A stretch of 64,000 nt of DNA from NCBI GenBank assembly GCA_019739225.1, contig JAHHDT010000007.1, positions 62,001 through 126,000 of the forward strand. Reading direction: 5' to 3'. The stretch is from Aquamicrobium sp. (GTDB lineage: Bacteria > Pseudomonadota > Alphaproteobacteria > Rhizobiales > Rhizobiaceae). The notes under the pieces were generated by a model. It had not been told where the DNA came from and made no database searches. It saw only the letters and a program-made list of their open reading frames with translations. The first letter of the stretch is position 1, and each line of letters opens with the position of its first letter. Shown here piece after piece: positions 9,266 through 18,216 of this stretch. The position numbers were made by a program, and so were the translations under genes.

Positions 9266-10724
9266 TGCGTGCTCCTCCGCCATCTCGTCCTGCCGCGCCC
9301 TGGTCGCCGCGGCCGCGTGCATTCCGGTCACCCTGCTGGTCGGGCTGCATCTGGTCGTTTCGGCCGGAAGCGCCCTGCTGCGCAGCAGATTGACCATTCT
9401 GCGGACCCTGCTGGATGGTCACCTTGTCGATGTCGTAGCCGATCGCGCGCAATGCCTTGACGATGACTTCGCTGTCATTGGCCAGGCGCTGACGTGCGTC
9501 GTTCGACTCCACCTGAATTTCAATCGAAAGTTGTGATCCGGATGCGACGAGGCGCGCCGTGACCATGCCCAGCTCGACAGGCTGAAGCTGGATACGAAGG
9601 GTATTGACTCCGCCCGGCGCGGACGTGCCGCGCGGCGCGGCCGAAATTGCGGGATCCGGGGCCGCCGTGCGCCACGTTCCTTCCGCTTCGATTGCGGCCA
9701 CAAGACCCGTCGCGGTGGTGCTGAGGACCGGGGGAGCCGCCTGCGCGGGGGCCGGTGCGGCGGTGAAGTTCAGCACATTCACCTTTGCGGAAACGCGATC
9801 TGCCTTTGCAGGCATGTTTGGTGACGTGTCGCGCGCGAAGGAGCCGTCCTTGGCACTGACGAACCGTGAGGTTTCACCAGGGGGCGGGTTCGGCGTAGCC
9901 ACGGCGGGACGGTTTGTCGCCTCTGGCTGCGCATTTGTGGAAGGCTGTGTCGCGGGCGCTGATTTGTCCGCAGCACTGGCGTTGACCGGTGTGCTGGCGT
10001 CGGTTCGCGTGCGCGTCGGCTGCCGGCCATCGACGGGTGCTGGCGGAACGGTCGTGCGCTCTGCCGCCGAAACATGTGCGGCCTGGCTCCTGGCGCTGTT
10101 CGGCTGTTCCGGCTGAATGGTGGTTCGGGCCTGCGGATCCGGGTCGGCGTCAGCGGTATTGCCGCGCGCCGTCGCCTTACTCGTGTCCTGCTCGCCATCT
10201 GCATTCAGGTTCGCCCGATCGGCCGAGCGGTCGGACTGCTCGTTGCCGACGGAGGTCGGCCGCGAGGCCAATGCCGCGTCAGCATCGATGGCATTCGCCT
10301 TGCCGGTAACCGGGGTCACGACGGCTTCGTCCGTGTCTGCGTCCGTCTGTTCATCTGCCGGCACCTCGGATTCCGCGTCCGTATCACCAGACGATGCTTC
10401 CGTCTTCTCCGTTGTAGAGGCAGGCAGATCGTCGGCGGTTTCCTGCTCGGCCAGCAGGTCGTCGAAGCCGACGCCGTCGGCGAGGGGCTTGGGCTCAGCC
10501 GTCTTCTCAAGCCTGAAGAGGGCGGCGTAACGATCGATCTTCCAGTCAGGGCTCGTTTCCATCAGGCGGTCCTCGGCACCACTCCTTGTTGCCTTGCGGT
10601 CGCCGGAACGGCCAGAAAGCGCGTCAGCGAAATGCGCGCCGTCGGCCTCGCCACTTTTGGCGTTGCGCTCGCCCTTCTGTTGGAGGCCTGCCGGGTTTCC
10701 ACCCAAGGTGACGTTGGGCATCAT
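9213..10724 (-). CDS. fliK: Flagellar hook-length control protein FliK (formerly MotD in rhizobia)
   Basis: 503 residues with a long low-complexity Ala/Thr/Asp/Pro-rich region (about 40-360) and a conserved FliK C-terminal domain (NTLRIQLQPVELGMVTARLV, residues about 375-450), followed by a Gln/Gly/Arg-rich tail. FliK is an exported ruler that triggers the switch from hook to filament export. In Sinorhizobium the gene here was first called motD and then reassigned as fliK. It overlaps motC by 4 bases, and the transglycosylase start lies inside its 3' end. Confidence 0.9.
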   Translation of the reverse strand: MMPNVTLGGNPAGLQQKGERNAKSGEADGAHFADALSGRSGDRKATRSGAEDRLMETSPDWKIDRYAALFRLEKTAEPKPLADGVGFDDLLAEQETADDLPASTTEKTEASSGDTDAESEVPADEQTDADTDEAVVTPVTGKANAIDADAALASRPTSVGNEQSDRSADRANLNADGEQDTSKATARGNTADADPDPQARTTIQPEQPNSARSQAAHVSAAERTTVPPAPVDGRQPTRTRTDASTPVNASAADKSAPATQPSTNAQPEATNRPAVATPNPPPGETSRFVSAKDGSFARDTSPNMPAKADRVSAKVNVLNFTAAPAPAQAAPPVLSTTATGLVAAIEAEGTWRTAAPDPAISAAPRGTSAPGGVNTLRIQLQPVELGMVTARLVASGSQLSIEIQVESNDARQRLANDSEVIVKALRAIGYDIDKVTIQQGPQNGQSAAQQGASGRNDQMQPDQQGDRNARGRGDQGAAGRDGGGARNGAGETMADRSGGSRYI

Positions 10725-11923
10725 CGTTTCGTTTCCTCGAGCATCTTGTCGATCGCGTCCAGCTTGGTGCGCGTCGAGGCGACAAGCTCATCCGCTTCGT
10801 CAAGCGGCCGGTCTGGAGCAGCCGCTTCCTCTATCGGGTAGTCTTCCAACCATAGCGGCGGCGCGGTCGTAGCTTCGACGGGAGCAACGACTTCCGCCGC
10901 AACTGTCCTGGCCGCTGTCAGCAGGGCGCGGTCGCGCGAGGAGAGCTGCGTGGAATCCAGTCCTTCGAGACGTGACAGTACCTGTTTGACCGTTTCCGAC
11001 GTGACCGACGAAATGCTCGAATAGAGTTCGCTGCGCGGATCAAGTCCTTCCTCAGCCTCGCCGTGCTCGCCTGCGGTGTGGCGGGTGGCGAATGCGAGAA
11101 GTTCGGCATCACCGTCGATGGCCGCCTTGCGGGCAAGCCGCAGATAGACGGTGTGCGCCTGCTCGCGCGTCATCCAGTCAACAGTCTGCTCGATACGGTG
11201 CAGGTCGAGCTTGCCGCGATCCAGCGTGATCATTCCGCTGACAAACGACTCGGCATACTGGCTCGCATAGGGGGAGCGCAGGAAACGGCGGGCATATTGC
11301 TCCGAGGCGGACATGAATTTTTCGGCGTCCCCCGCACCGGATGCCAGTGCGATCGTGCGCCTGAGCGCCGCCTCTTCCACCAGTGTTCCCGGCGCGGCGA
11401 GCCTTGCCTCGTCCAGCATGGCCATACCTGCTGCCGCATCCTCTCCGGCCACCACCGACCCCTTTACGAGGGCGAGGAAGGCGGCCAACTCTGGCGAATA
11501 GCGTGCCGGATCGATGCCGGCCATTGCGTCGCGCGCCTGGGCGACATTTCCCGTGAGATAGCCGAGCACGCCCGCGCCGGCGGCGCGGTCGACCTCGTCG
11601 ATCTCCATGCGGGCAAGCAGATCGGCGATGGTCGCCGGATTGCCGCCGCTCATCGCGTAGATCATCATCGCCTGAAAATTGCGGTGATCCTCGAACTCGT
11701 CGTTGCCGGCGTTGCGGAAGCGGGCGTCGACCATCTCGAGCAGTTTCTTCTGCATCGGCAGGGCGGCGTGATCGCCGCCGGCTATGCGGTCCTGGACGAG
11801 TTGCAGCGAGCGGACCATCTGATAGGGCAACAATCCGGCCGCTCCGGTCTCGGCACGCGCATGCCCGCTACCGAAAGCGAGCAACGCCAAAGCGCCAAGC
11901 GCAATGCCGCGCCGCCATGTCAC
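10721..11923 (-). CDS. motC: Motility protein MotC (periplasmic)
   Basis: 400 residues with a cleavable signal peptide (hydrophobic core at about 6-18, cleavage near GHARA). The rest is helical and soluble. MotC is restricted largely to rhizobia, where it is periplasmic, needed for flagellar rotation and thought to act with MotB; MotE (35,170) is its chaperone. No catalytic motif is visible. It overlaps both motB and fliK by 4 bases, so the motB-motC-fliK genes should be translated together. Confidence 0.9.
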   Translation of the reverse strand: MTWRRGIALGALALLAFGSGHARAETGAAGLLPYQMVRSLQLVQDRIAGGDHAALPMQKKLLEMVDARFRNAGNDEFEDHRNFQAMMIYAMSGGNPATIADLLARMEIDEVDRAAGAGVLGYLTGNVAQARDAMAGIDPARYSPELAAFLALVKGSVVAGEDAAAGMAMLDEARLAAPGTLVEEAALRRTIALASGAGDAEKFMSASEQYARRFLRSPYASQYAESFVSGMITLDRGKLDLHRIEQTVDWMTREQAHTVYLRLARKAAIDGDAELLAFATRHTAGEHGEAEEGLDPRSELYSSISSVTSETVKQVLSRLEGLDSTQLSSRDRALLTAARTVAAEVVAPVEATTAPPLWLEDYPIEEAAAPDRPLDEADELVASTRTKLDAIDKMLEETKR

Positions 11924-13170
11924 CTCGGCACCTCTACGAAGATCTCGATGCGGCGGTTCGCATCGGCAAGCGGGTCGTCGGCGATCTTGAGCTTGCGGTC
12001 GGCAAATCCGGCAACCTCGCCGATGCGGCCTTCGGCCAGTCCACCACGGACGAGCATGTAATAGGCTGCGTGCGCGCGCGCGGTGGACAGGCGCCAGTTG
12101 TCGTATTCCGCGTTGCGGAAGGGCCTGCCATCGGTATGGCCGTTGATGCGGATCGTGCCCTCATGCTCGCCGAGCGTGCGACCGATCTCTTCCATTGCGA
12201 GAACCAGTTGGCCCTGTGGCACGGCCGAGCCGATCTCGAACATGCCGTAGTTGAGTTCGTCCGTTACCGAGATGAGGATGCCTTCCGCCTCCGCAACCAC
12301 GGAAATGGTGCTGTTCAATTCCGACTCTCGCCCGAACGCGTCAGAGATTTCCTGTCTGATCTGTTCGGCGAGTTGCGTCGTTTCAGCCGGCGCGACTTCC
12401 TCGTTCAGAAGTTGCTCGGGCTCTGCCGGTGCAACCGGTTGTTCCATGGCTTCTGCGGATGGCGCGGTCTCCGCGGCCGCTTGGGATGGTTCGACCATGG
12501 CCACCGCAGCTTCAGTCTCTTCGGCCGGCTGCGTCTGCTCGCCGGTCGTCCGGAATACGTCCAGCTCAGCCGCGTCCTCCGCGGTGGCAACCTCCTGCGA
12601 CCAGAAGTCCGGCGCGAACGGATCGCGATAGGACTCGCCACCCTGCGCACCGGTTGCCGGACCGGAGGTCTGTGCTCCACCGTCGCCCTTGGCCGAAATA
12701 TTCTGGAGGGTAGCCGTCTGTGCCGCAATCTCGGCAAGCACTGCGTAGGGATCGGAGAACAGGTGCTGGTCGGAGGTCTTGCGGTCGGCCGACTGGTCGA
12801 TCGAGTTGGCGTGTTCGCCAGGGCCGGACCGCTGGTCGCGTGTTCCGGCAGATTTTTCGGAGGTCTCTTCCGTATCCTTGTTCGAGCTTTCGGGCGACGT
12901 GGAGCTTTCGCCGGGATCGTCTAGGCCTTTGCTGGCCGGGGCGGTGTCGACGAGCGTCATCGGGTTGAAGTAGCTGGCGATCGCAGCCTTGGTATCCTCG
13001 TTCGTGGCGTTGACCAGCCACATCACGAGGAAAAAGCACATCAGCGCGGTCATGAAGTCCGCGAAGGCGATCTTCCAGACTCCGCCGTGATGGGCTTCCT
13101 CATGGTCGCCGCCGCCGCGGCGGACGATGATGATCTCCCGCTTGCCGTCTTCCGCGTCGAACGCACTCAT
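11920..13170 (-). CDS. motB: Flagellar stator protein MotB
   Basis: 416 residues: short cytoplasmic N-terminus, one membrane helix (about 31-54) with the essential Asp38 (AFADFM), a long acidic Ser/Glu-rich periplasmic linker, and a C-terminal OmpA-like peptidoglycan-binding domain (TIRINGHTDGRPFRN...NWRLSTARA). With MotA it forms the proton-driven stator. ATG 13170 overlaps the FliH-like stop by 4 bases; a longer frame was rejected for this reason. motA itself is 13 kb away, as in other rhizobia. The linker is unusually long compared with enteric MotB. Confidence 0.95.
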   Translation of the reverse strand: MSAFDAEDGKREIIIVRRGGGDHEEAHHGGVWKIAFADFMTALMCFFLVMWLVNATNEDTKAAIASYFNPMTLVDTAPASKGLDDPGESSTSPESSNKDTEETSEKSAGTRDQRSGPGEHANSIDQSADRKTSDQHLFSDPYAVLAEIAAQTATLQNISAKGDGGAQTSGPATGAQGGESYRDPFAPDFWSQEVATAEDAAELDVFRTTGEQTQPAEETEAAVAMVEPSQAAAETAPSAEAMEQPVAPAEPEQLLNEEVAPAETTQLAEQIRQEISDAFGRESELNSTISVVAEAEGILISVTDELNYGMFEIGSAVPQGQLVLAMEEIGRTLGEHEGTIRINGHTDGRPFRNAEYDNWRLSTARAHAAYYMLVRGGLAEGRIGEVAGFADRKLKIADDPLADANRRIEIFVEVPR

Positions 13171-13820
13171 GACAGGGCCTCCGACAGGGCCGTCGACCAC
13201 TCGGCAAGACGGGTTTCGAACACGCTGTCATCGATCGCGACCGAAATGTCGAAGTCGACGGTCTCTGTGAAATCGAGCTGATCAGCATATTTCGGCAGCT
13301 TTTCCTTCAGTGCTTCGTAAAGCGGAAGGCTGCCACGGACGCGAATGCGAACCGCTTCATCGTCGTCGAGCGCGTCGCGGATGACCGAGGCGAGGCGCTC
13401 GATCGAGCGCTCGCGGACATCGTCCGTCAGCACCACGCCCAATATCCGTGCGGTGACCGCGCTCGTCAGCTCGACGACGCGTGTCTCCATGCTTTCGATG
13501 CTCTTGAGAATGAGTCCACTCGCTTCCTCGGCAAAGCGCTGCTGCAGCGTTGCGATTTCCTCTGAATGCTGTGCGCGCTGGTTTTCCAGCGCTTCGGCAT
13601 GCTGCTGCTCCAGACGCTCCGTCAGATCAGCTTCGGCGGCCGCAACTGCATCCGCCACCAACGCATCCGTATCCACTGGATCGAACGTCGGGAACTCGGG
13701 AAGCGTCGGCAAACCGGTATCGGGAACCGTGAAACTCGGCGCCGGCGTGAACACACCGGCGCTTTCGAGCGGCCGTGCGCCGAAATCCTTCAATGCGTTG
13801 GCCAGGGCACTGGAAGCCAT
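13167..13820 (-). CDS. FliH-like flagellar export protein (candidate)
   Basis: 217 residues lying exactly between fliF and motB. A charged coiled-coil region (about residues 60-120, ADLTERLEQQHAEALENQ...) is followed by a compact alpha/beta C-terminal domain whose end (TETVDFDISVAIDDSVFETRLAEW) has the pattern of FliH/YscL and V-ATPase E-subunit tails. FliH binds and regulates the export ATPase FliI. This is inference from architecture and location; rhizobial copies are commonly left as hypothetical. TGATG links it to fliF (1-base overlap) and ATGA to motB. Confidence 0.6.
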   Translation of the reverse strand: MASSALANALKDFGARPLESAGVFTPAPSFTVPDTGLPTLPEFPTFDPVDTDALVADAVAAAEADLTERLEQQHAEALENQRAQHSEEIATLQQRFAEEASGLILKSIESMETRVVELTSAVTARILGVVLTDDVRERSIERLASVIRDALDDDEAVRIRVRGSLPLYEALKEKLPKYADQLDFTETVDFDISVAIDDSVFETRLAEWSTALSEALS

Positions 13821-15463
13821 CAGGCAGCGAGCTCCTTGCTGGTCCACTTACGAAGGATGAGCGCGGAACGTTCCTCATTGAGGTCGACCATCTGGGCCAG
13901 CCGGTCCTGCGGCGCCGGCTTGATCTTGAAGCGGATGTCGTCGGCCATGTGGTCGGGGAAGCTGTAGCCTTCGCCATTCTCGCCGCCCATCACGTCGGGA
14001 AGCTGCATGGAGTCGAGCGGATTGGGAAGCGAAAGCTGGATGTCGTCGAAATTCATCGCGTCATCGCCTTCCTTTTTGGTGACCGCCGCCATCATCGGGC
14101 GCAGGCCGAACCAGGAAACCAGGAAGACGACCACGATGAATGCGAGTGCATTGACCATCGTTCCGGTGTGGCGGCCGGCCATTTCGAGCCAGCCGGGTGC
14201 GGCCATCTCGGTGCCGACCATGCTCTCGATGAATTCGACGGAGGAGACGTTGATGCTGTCGCCGCGGGCTTCGTCGAAACCGGTAGCGGATGCAACGACC
14301 TGGTGGATCTCCGCGATCCGCTCCTCCATCAGCTCCGGCGTTGCATTTTCGCCGAGCACTGCCGCGAGACGTTCGCTGTTGACCACGACGGCGATCGACA
14401 GGCGCTCGACGGTATAGCCGTTGCTGACCGTGGCCACGCGCTTGGAATTCAGCTCGTAGTTCGTCGTCTCTTCGCGCCGTTCGCGTTGTTCCGACGAAGC
14501 GGGACCCTCGCCGCCTTCCACGTTCTCCTCGGGAAGGTTCTGCTGGACGGTCGCCGGCGGCGCTGCCTGGCGCTGGTTGGCCTCGTCGTTGGCGCGCACC
14601 ATCTGCACGGACCTTGCGACCTGCGATTCCGGATCGAAGATGATCTCCTCGGTCTGGCGGCTATCGGTGTTGATGTCGGCCTTGACGCTGGCGCGGAAGT
14701 TCTCGTGCCCCAGATAGGGCGAAAGCGCGCGGCGGATATTGTCTTCTATCTGTGTCTCAACGGTACGCTCGACCGTGAGGGAGCGCGTGAAGCTGTTGTT
14801 TGCCGGGTCATCTCCCGCTGCAAGCAGGTCGCCGGATGCGTCGAGCACCGTCACCTTGTCGGCATTGAGCCGTGGCACGGCAGCGGCGACGAGGTGACGG
14901 ATGGCGACGGCGGCCTTGATGCCGTCCTCGCGGCTGGCACGGATCACGACCGAAGCGGTCGGCGCCTGCTCCTCGCGCCGGAAGCTGGCGCGCTCGGGCA
15001 TGACGATATGAACGCGTGCCGACTTGATGCCGGCGATGGATTGGATGGTACGTGCGATCTCGCCTTCCAAGGCCCGAACGCGGGTGATTTCCTGCATGAA
15101 GGAGGTGAGACCGAATGAGCCGACATTGTCGAACAGCTCGTAACCTGCATTGCTGCTGGTGGGGAGGCCGCGCTCGGCGAGCAGCATGCGCGCCTGGCCG
15201 CTGCTTCCCACGGGCACCGTGACGCTCGTGCCTTCGCTTGATACGTCGTAGCGTATGCCGGCTTCCGCAAGCGCGATGCCGATCTGACCGACATCGTTGC
15301 GGTCGAGTCCGACATAGAGCGTCTCGTAAGACGGTCGATTCAGGTAGATCGATGCCGTCAATATGATGGCGATAACGACCGCCCCGACGCCGCCAAGCAT
15401 AGCAAGACGCTTCGGCCCGAAGCTGCGGAGATTGGCAATGAGGGACTGGATTTGTTCAGGCAC
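13820..15463 (-). CDS. fliF: Flagellar MS-ring protein FliF
   Basis: 547 residues with N-terminal membrane helix (about 24-44), the YscJ/FliF ring-building domains (LDRNDVGQIGIALAEAGIRY; SFGLTSFMQEITRVRALEGE), a Glu-rich variable insert, a second membrane helix (about 430-450) and the C-terminal FliG-binding tail. FliF assembles the MS ring on which motor and export gate are built. GTG 15463 (VPEQIQSLI) was chosen because GGAG lies 9 bases upstream and the longer frame would cross the promoter. It probably heads the fliF-fliH-motB-motC-fliK operon. Confidence 0.95.
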   Translation of the reverse strand: MPEQIQSLIANLRSFGPKRLAMLGGVGAVVIAIILTASIYLNRPSYETLYVGLDRNDVGQIGIALAEAGIRYDVSSEGTSVTVPVGSSGQARMLLAERGLPTSSNAGYELFDNVGSFGLTSFMQEITRVRALEGEIARTIQSIAGIKSARVHIVMPERASFRREEQAPTASVVIRASREDGIKAAVAIRHLVAAAVPRLNADKVTVLDASGDLLAAGDDPANNSFTRSLTVERTVETQIEDNIRRALSPYLGHENFRASVKADINTDSRQTEEIIFDPESQVARSVQMVRANDEANQRQAAPPATVQQNLPEENVEGGEGPASSEQRERREETTNYELNSKRVATVSNGYTVERLSIAVVVNSERLAAVLGENATPELMEERIAEIHQVVASATGFDEARGDSINVSSVEFIESMVGTEMAAPGWLEMAGRHTGTMVNALAFIVVVFLVSWFGLRPMMAAVTKKEGDDAMNFDDIQLSLPNPLDSMQLPDVMGGENGEGYSFPDHMADDIRFKIKPAPQDRLAQMVDLNEERSALILRKWTSKELAA

Positions 15464-15493
15464 GGCTTCACGCTCCGGAAATGCGGCATTGCC

Positions 15494-15519
15494 AGAATAG
15501 GCAGCGAAGCTTGTGCGAA
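15494..15519 (-). promoter_or_regulatory. Candidate flagellar promoter upstream of fliF
   Basis: TTCGCACAAGC (15509-15519, gene orientation), 9 bases, then TATTCT (15494-15499), ending 30 bases before the GTG start. The element and its flanks are nearly the same as those before flhA (CATTTTCGCACAAGCTT shared without mismatch). Good -10 match; activator identity (Rem being the obvious candidate) is inference. Confidence 0.6.
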
Positions 15520-15587
15520 AATGAAATCGGGCCGCCAGCTTGGCGACCCGATGAGCATTAGGGTTGTCGATCGGCGTTTCGAGCCGA

Positions 15588-17003
15588 TCAGTCCATTGCC
15601 GAACGTGCCAGTGCGAGGACTGCGCCAAGCCCGGCGCCGGCGGCCAATGCCAGCACGAAAACTGCTGACAGGGACAAGCCCCGCGGCTTTACAGGCGCAA
15701 GTGCCGGCGAGATGACGCGAGCGCTGGTGGTGTTCAGCCCCTGCTGTTCGTCAAGTTCGCGCGCACGCACCAGATAGGACTCGTAAACCATCCGGCTTGC
15801 CTGCGCCTCGCGCTGGAGCTCCCGGAACTGCACCAGGGCCTGCTTGGTGCCCAGCGACTGGTTCTCGGACTGGTTGAGCATGGTGACAAGCTGCGCCTGG
15901 TTCTGGCGTGCGCGGTCCAGTTCCTGTCTGGCCGAAACCGCGATCCGACGCAGTTCCTCGTCGATCTGGCTGCGGAGTGCTGCGACCTGTTCGCGTACGC
16001 GTATCAATTCGGGATGACGGCCCATCAATTCCCGGCTCAACGCACGCTCTTCACGCAGCGTCGTGACATAGGACGAACGCAGGCTGGCGATCGTGCTGGA
16101 AAGAAGCGCTTCCGGCAGGGACTCGATGCTGGCGCCGCGCTCGGTCATACCGCGGATCTGCTGGTACTTTTCTTCCGCACGCGAGGTCTCGACCTCTGCG
16201 CGGGTCAGTTCGGCCCGAAGCTGACGGACCTGCTGCTCGCTGACCAGCGCGCCGTCAGCATCGACGATGCGATTTTCGGCACGGTAGTTCTCGACGGCCT
16301 CTTCGGCTGCTGCGAGATTGGCGCGCAGTTCATCCAGTCGGCTGAAGAGCGCATCGGACGCTAGCCTTGCCGTATCGCCCCGCTGTTCGATTTCCGAACT
16401 GACGTAAATTTCGGCGATGGCTTCGGCAAGGCGGGCAGATTTTTGCGGGTCGCTTGTGCGGACGCTGATGTCGACGATGTAGCTTTCCGGTGCCCGCCAC
16501 ACGCTGACCGACTCCCACAGCGCACGCAGCGCTTGAATTTCCGGCGACTCGCCCGGCCCGGAACCACCAAGGCCGAGGGCATCTTTCAAACCGGAGAGCA
16601 TTCCGCGACGCATGCCGAAATCGGGGTCCGTCGCCAGATTTTCTTGAACAACGACCTTGCGAAGCACGTTGTCGGAGATCATCACGCGCATCTGGCTTTC
16701 GACGACCGCTGTGTTGGCTTCGGCAGTTTGTGCGGGCGGCGTAACCTCGTTCTCGACGACACGCAGTCCACGCGGATCAATCAATATGCGAGTGGAGGCC
16801 ACGTAGGTCGACGGCAGCAGTGCCGCGACCAACACTGCCCCGACCGCGAGCAGGATCATCGTGGTGACGATCAGGCGCAGGTTGTCGCGCAGCGTTCCCA
16901 CCAGCTTTCGCAGGTCGATAAACGCTGGGCCAGACGCCTGTTGCGTGCCGCCGCCGCGATAGGAGGTCATGTCCTCATAGTTCGCCAAAGTCATCTGCCG
17001 CAT
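15588..17003 (-). CDS. Wzz/GumC-type polysaccharide chain-length protein (no kinase domain), HfsA-like role
   Basis: 471 residues: membrane helix at about 43-63, Wzz domain (STRILIDPRGLRVVENEVTP), long coiled coil (about 200-400, with GNVR-type ELxxREAQASRMVYESYLVRARELDEQ split motif) and a second membrane helix near the C-terminus. The protein ends directly after this helix, so the Walker-bearing BY-kinase domain of ExoP/Wzc is absent. Such proteins control polymer length in Wzy-dependent export. It lies 124 bases upstream-side of fliF in the same direction and 45 bases after the GT2 gene, with which it may be co-transcribed. Start 17003 is not certain; 16994 is possible. Confidence 0.85.
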   Translation of the reverse strand: MRQMTLANYEDMTSYRGGGTQQASGPAFIDLRKLVGTLRDNLRLIVTTMILLAVGAVLVAALLPSTYVASTRILIDPRGLRVVENEVTPPAQTAEANTAVVESQMRVMISDNVLRKVVVQENLATDPDFGMRRGMLSGLKDALGLGGSGPGESPEIQALRALWESVSVWRAPESYIVDISVRTSDPQKSARLAEAIAEIYVSSEIEQRGDTARLASDALFSRLDELRANLAAAEEAVENYRAENRIVDADGALVSEQQVRQLRAELTRAEVETSRAEEKYQQIRGMTERGASIESLPEALLSSTIASLRSSYVTTLREERALSRELMGRHPELIRVREQVAALRSQIDEELRRIAVSARQELDRARQNQAQLVTMLNQSENQSLGTKQALVQFRELQREAQASRMVYESYLVRARELDEQQGLNTTSARVISPALAPVKPRGLSLSAVFVLALAAGAGLGAVLALARSAMD

Positions 17004-17048
17004 CCTTATCCTATGCCGGATTCCCCCGGCTTTGGAACAATTGTCCGC

Positions 17049-18017
17049 CTAAAGCCCCACAAACGCCCCGGCGAACTGCGCCACGGCCCGGGGGCCATGC
17101 GCCGGATCGCGCCGGATCGAACGAAAGATCATCACCAGTCCTGCGCGGTAGGTGCCGAGGCGCACCGCGACCGACGCGAGGTAACTCAACATCGCCGCCT
17201 CGGTGCTGCGGCGAAAACCGGCCAGCCGCTTCGCATCGAGCCGCCTCGTTATCGTCGGGTCCGTGTAGACCGCTTCGATACCCGGCCTGACCGCATCGAA
17301 AGGCAGCAAGCGCGTATGCATCGTGCTGGTTTCGTGCACGCGGTAGCTCATGACGTAGAGGCCCGGCACGAAAAGAAACTCTGTGCGCGCCGCCGCCATG
17401 CACCAGAAGTGCCAGTCTTCGAGCTTGCGCAGGTTTTCGGCGAAGCCTCCGCAGGCATCGAATAGCTCCCGCTTCACGATCTGGGCACCGACCACCATGC
17501 AGTTCTTCTGCACGATGCTCTCCAGCACATCGCCCGTCGGCTTGCGGCGCATCGCCATGAAATGGCGGCGGTTGCCGGCGGAAGCGCCATCGTTCCGGAT
17601 ACGGTCGTAATCACCGTAAACGAGGCCGGCTTCGGGTTTCGCCGCAGCGGCTTCGATGAGTTGGGCCAGTGCGCCGGGGCGGGCGACGTCGTCGGCATCG
17701 ATGAAATAGAGCCATCCGCCGGAAGATTCGCGCACGCCGATATTGCGCGCTGCCGATACACCCACGGAGGACTTCATGGTGATGACGCGGACGCGCGGGT
17801 CGCCAGAAGCCGCCGCCACCTTGCCGCTGCCATCGGTCGATCCGTCGTCGACGACGATCACCTCGCCGATGCAATCGCCCTGTGCCAGAACGCTGGCAAT
17901 GGTGTCGGCTATGAAGGGCGCGGCATTGTGTGCGGGGATGATGGCGCTGACCGACCCCGCCGCTACTGCCACGGAGGACTTGTCCCGATTCAGGTTTCGC
18001 GCCGCCTGCCTGTCCAC
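17049..18017 (-). CDS. Family 2 glycosyltransferase
   Basis: 322 residues with a GT-A fold: SAIIPAHNAAPFIADTI at residues 24-40, VVDDGSTDGS (donor binding) and YFIDADDVARPGAL (DxD-like motif). It should transfer a sugar from a nucleotide donor to a lipid-linked glycan on the cytoplasmic side. GTG 18017 is preceded by GGAG at 8 bases. It is divergent from the flippase gene and precedes the chain-length gene, suggesting one polysaccharide pathway. The acceptor cannot be told from sequence. The role parallels HfsG of the holdfast set. Confidence 0.88.
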   Translation of the reverse strand: MDRQAARNLNRDKSSVAVAAGSVSAIIPAHNAAPFIADTIASVLAQGDCIGEVIVVDDGSTDGSGKVAAASGDPRVRVITMKSSVGVSAARNIGVRESSGGWLYFIDADDVARPGALAQLIEAAAAKPEAGLVYGDYDRIRNDGASAGNRRHFMAMRRKPTGDVLESIVQKNCMVVGAQIVKRELFDACGGFAENLRKLEDWHFWCMAAARTEFLFVPGLYVMSYRVHETSTMHTRLLPFDAVRPGIEAVYTDPTITRRLDAKRLAGFRRSTEAAMLSYLASVAVRLGTYRAGLVMIFRSIRRDPAHGPRAVAQFAGAFVGL

Positions 18018-18216
18018 GAATTGAACTCCACGCTGTTACGAAACGACACATGCGCTGTCGCGCCGTGCTCGTTGTTCAAGGCATTGCAAGTCGCGGGCCA
18101 ACGACCCCACGGCAGGGCAGGTGGCGCATGCGGGGGGTAAAGTTCACAAACGGCACGCCGCTTGCTTGTGAGGCTGCGACGGAAGTTGCGCGTAGAAGGA
18201 TCGTCTGGGCGGCTGA

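Noticed and set aside
15464-15628. Longer fliF start with 55 extra codons
   Set aside because: It would run through the candidate promoter and the preceding gene; GTG 15463 has a ribosome site and the normal FliF N-terminus.
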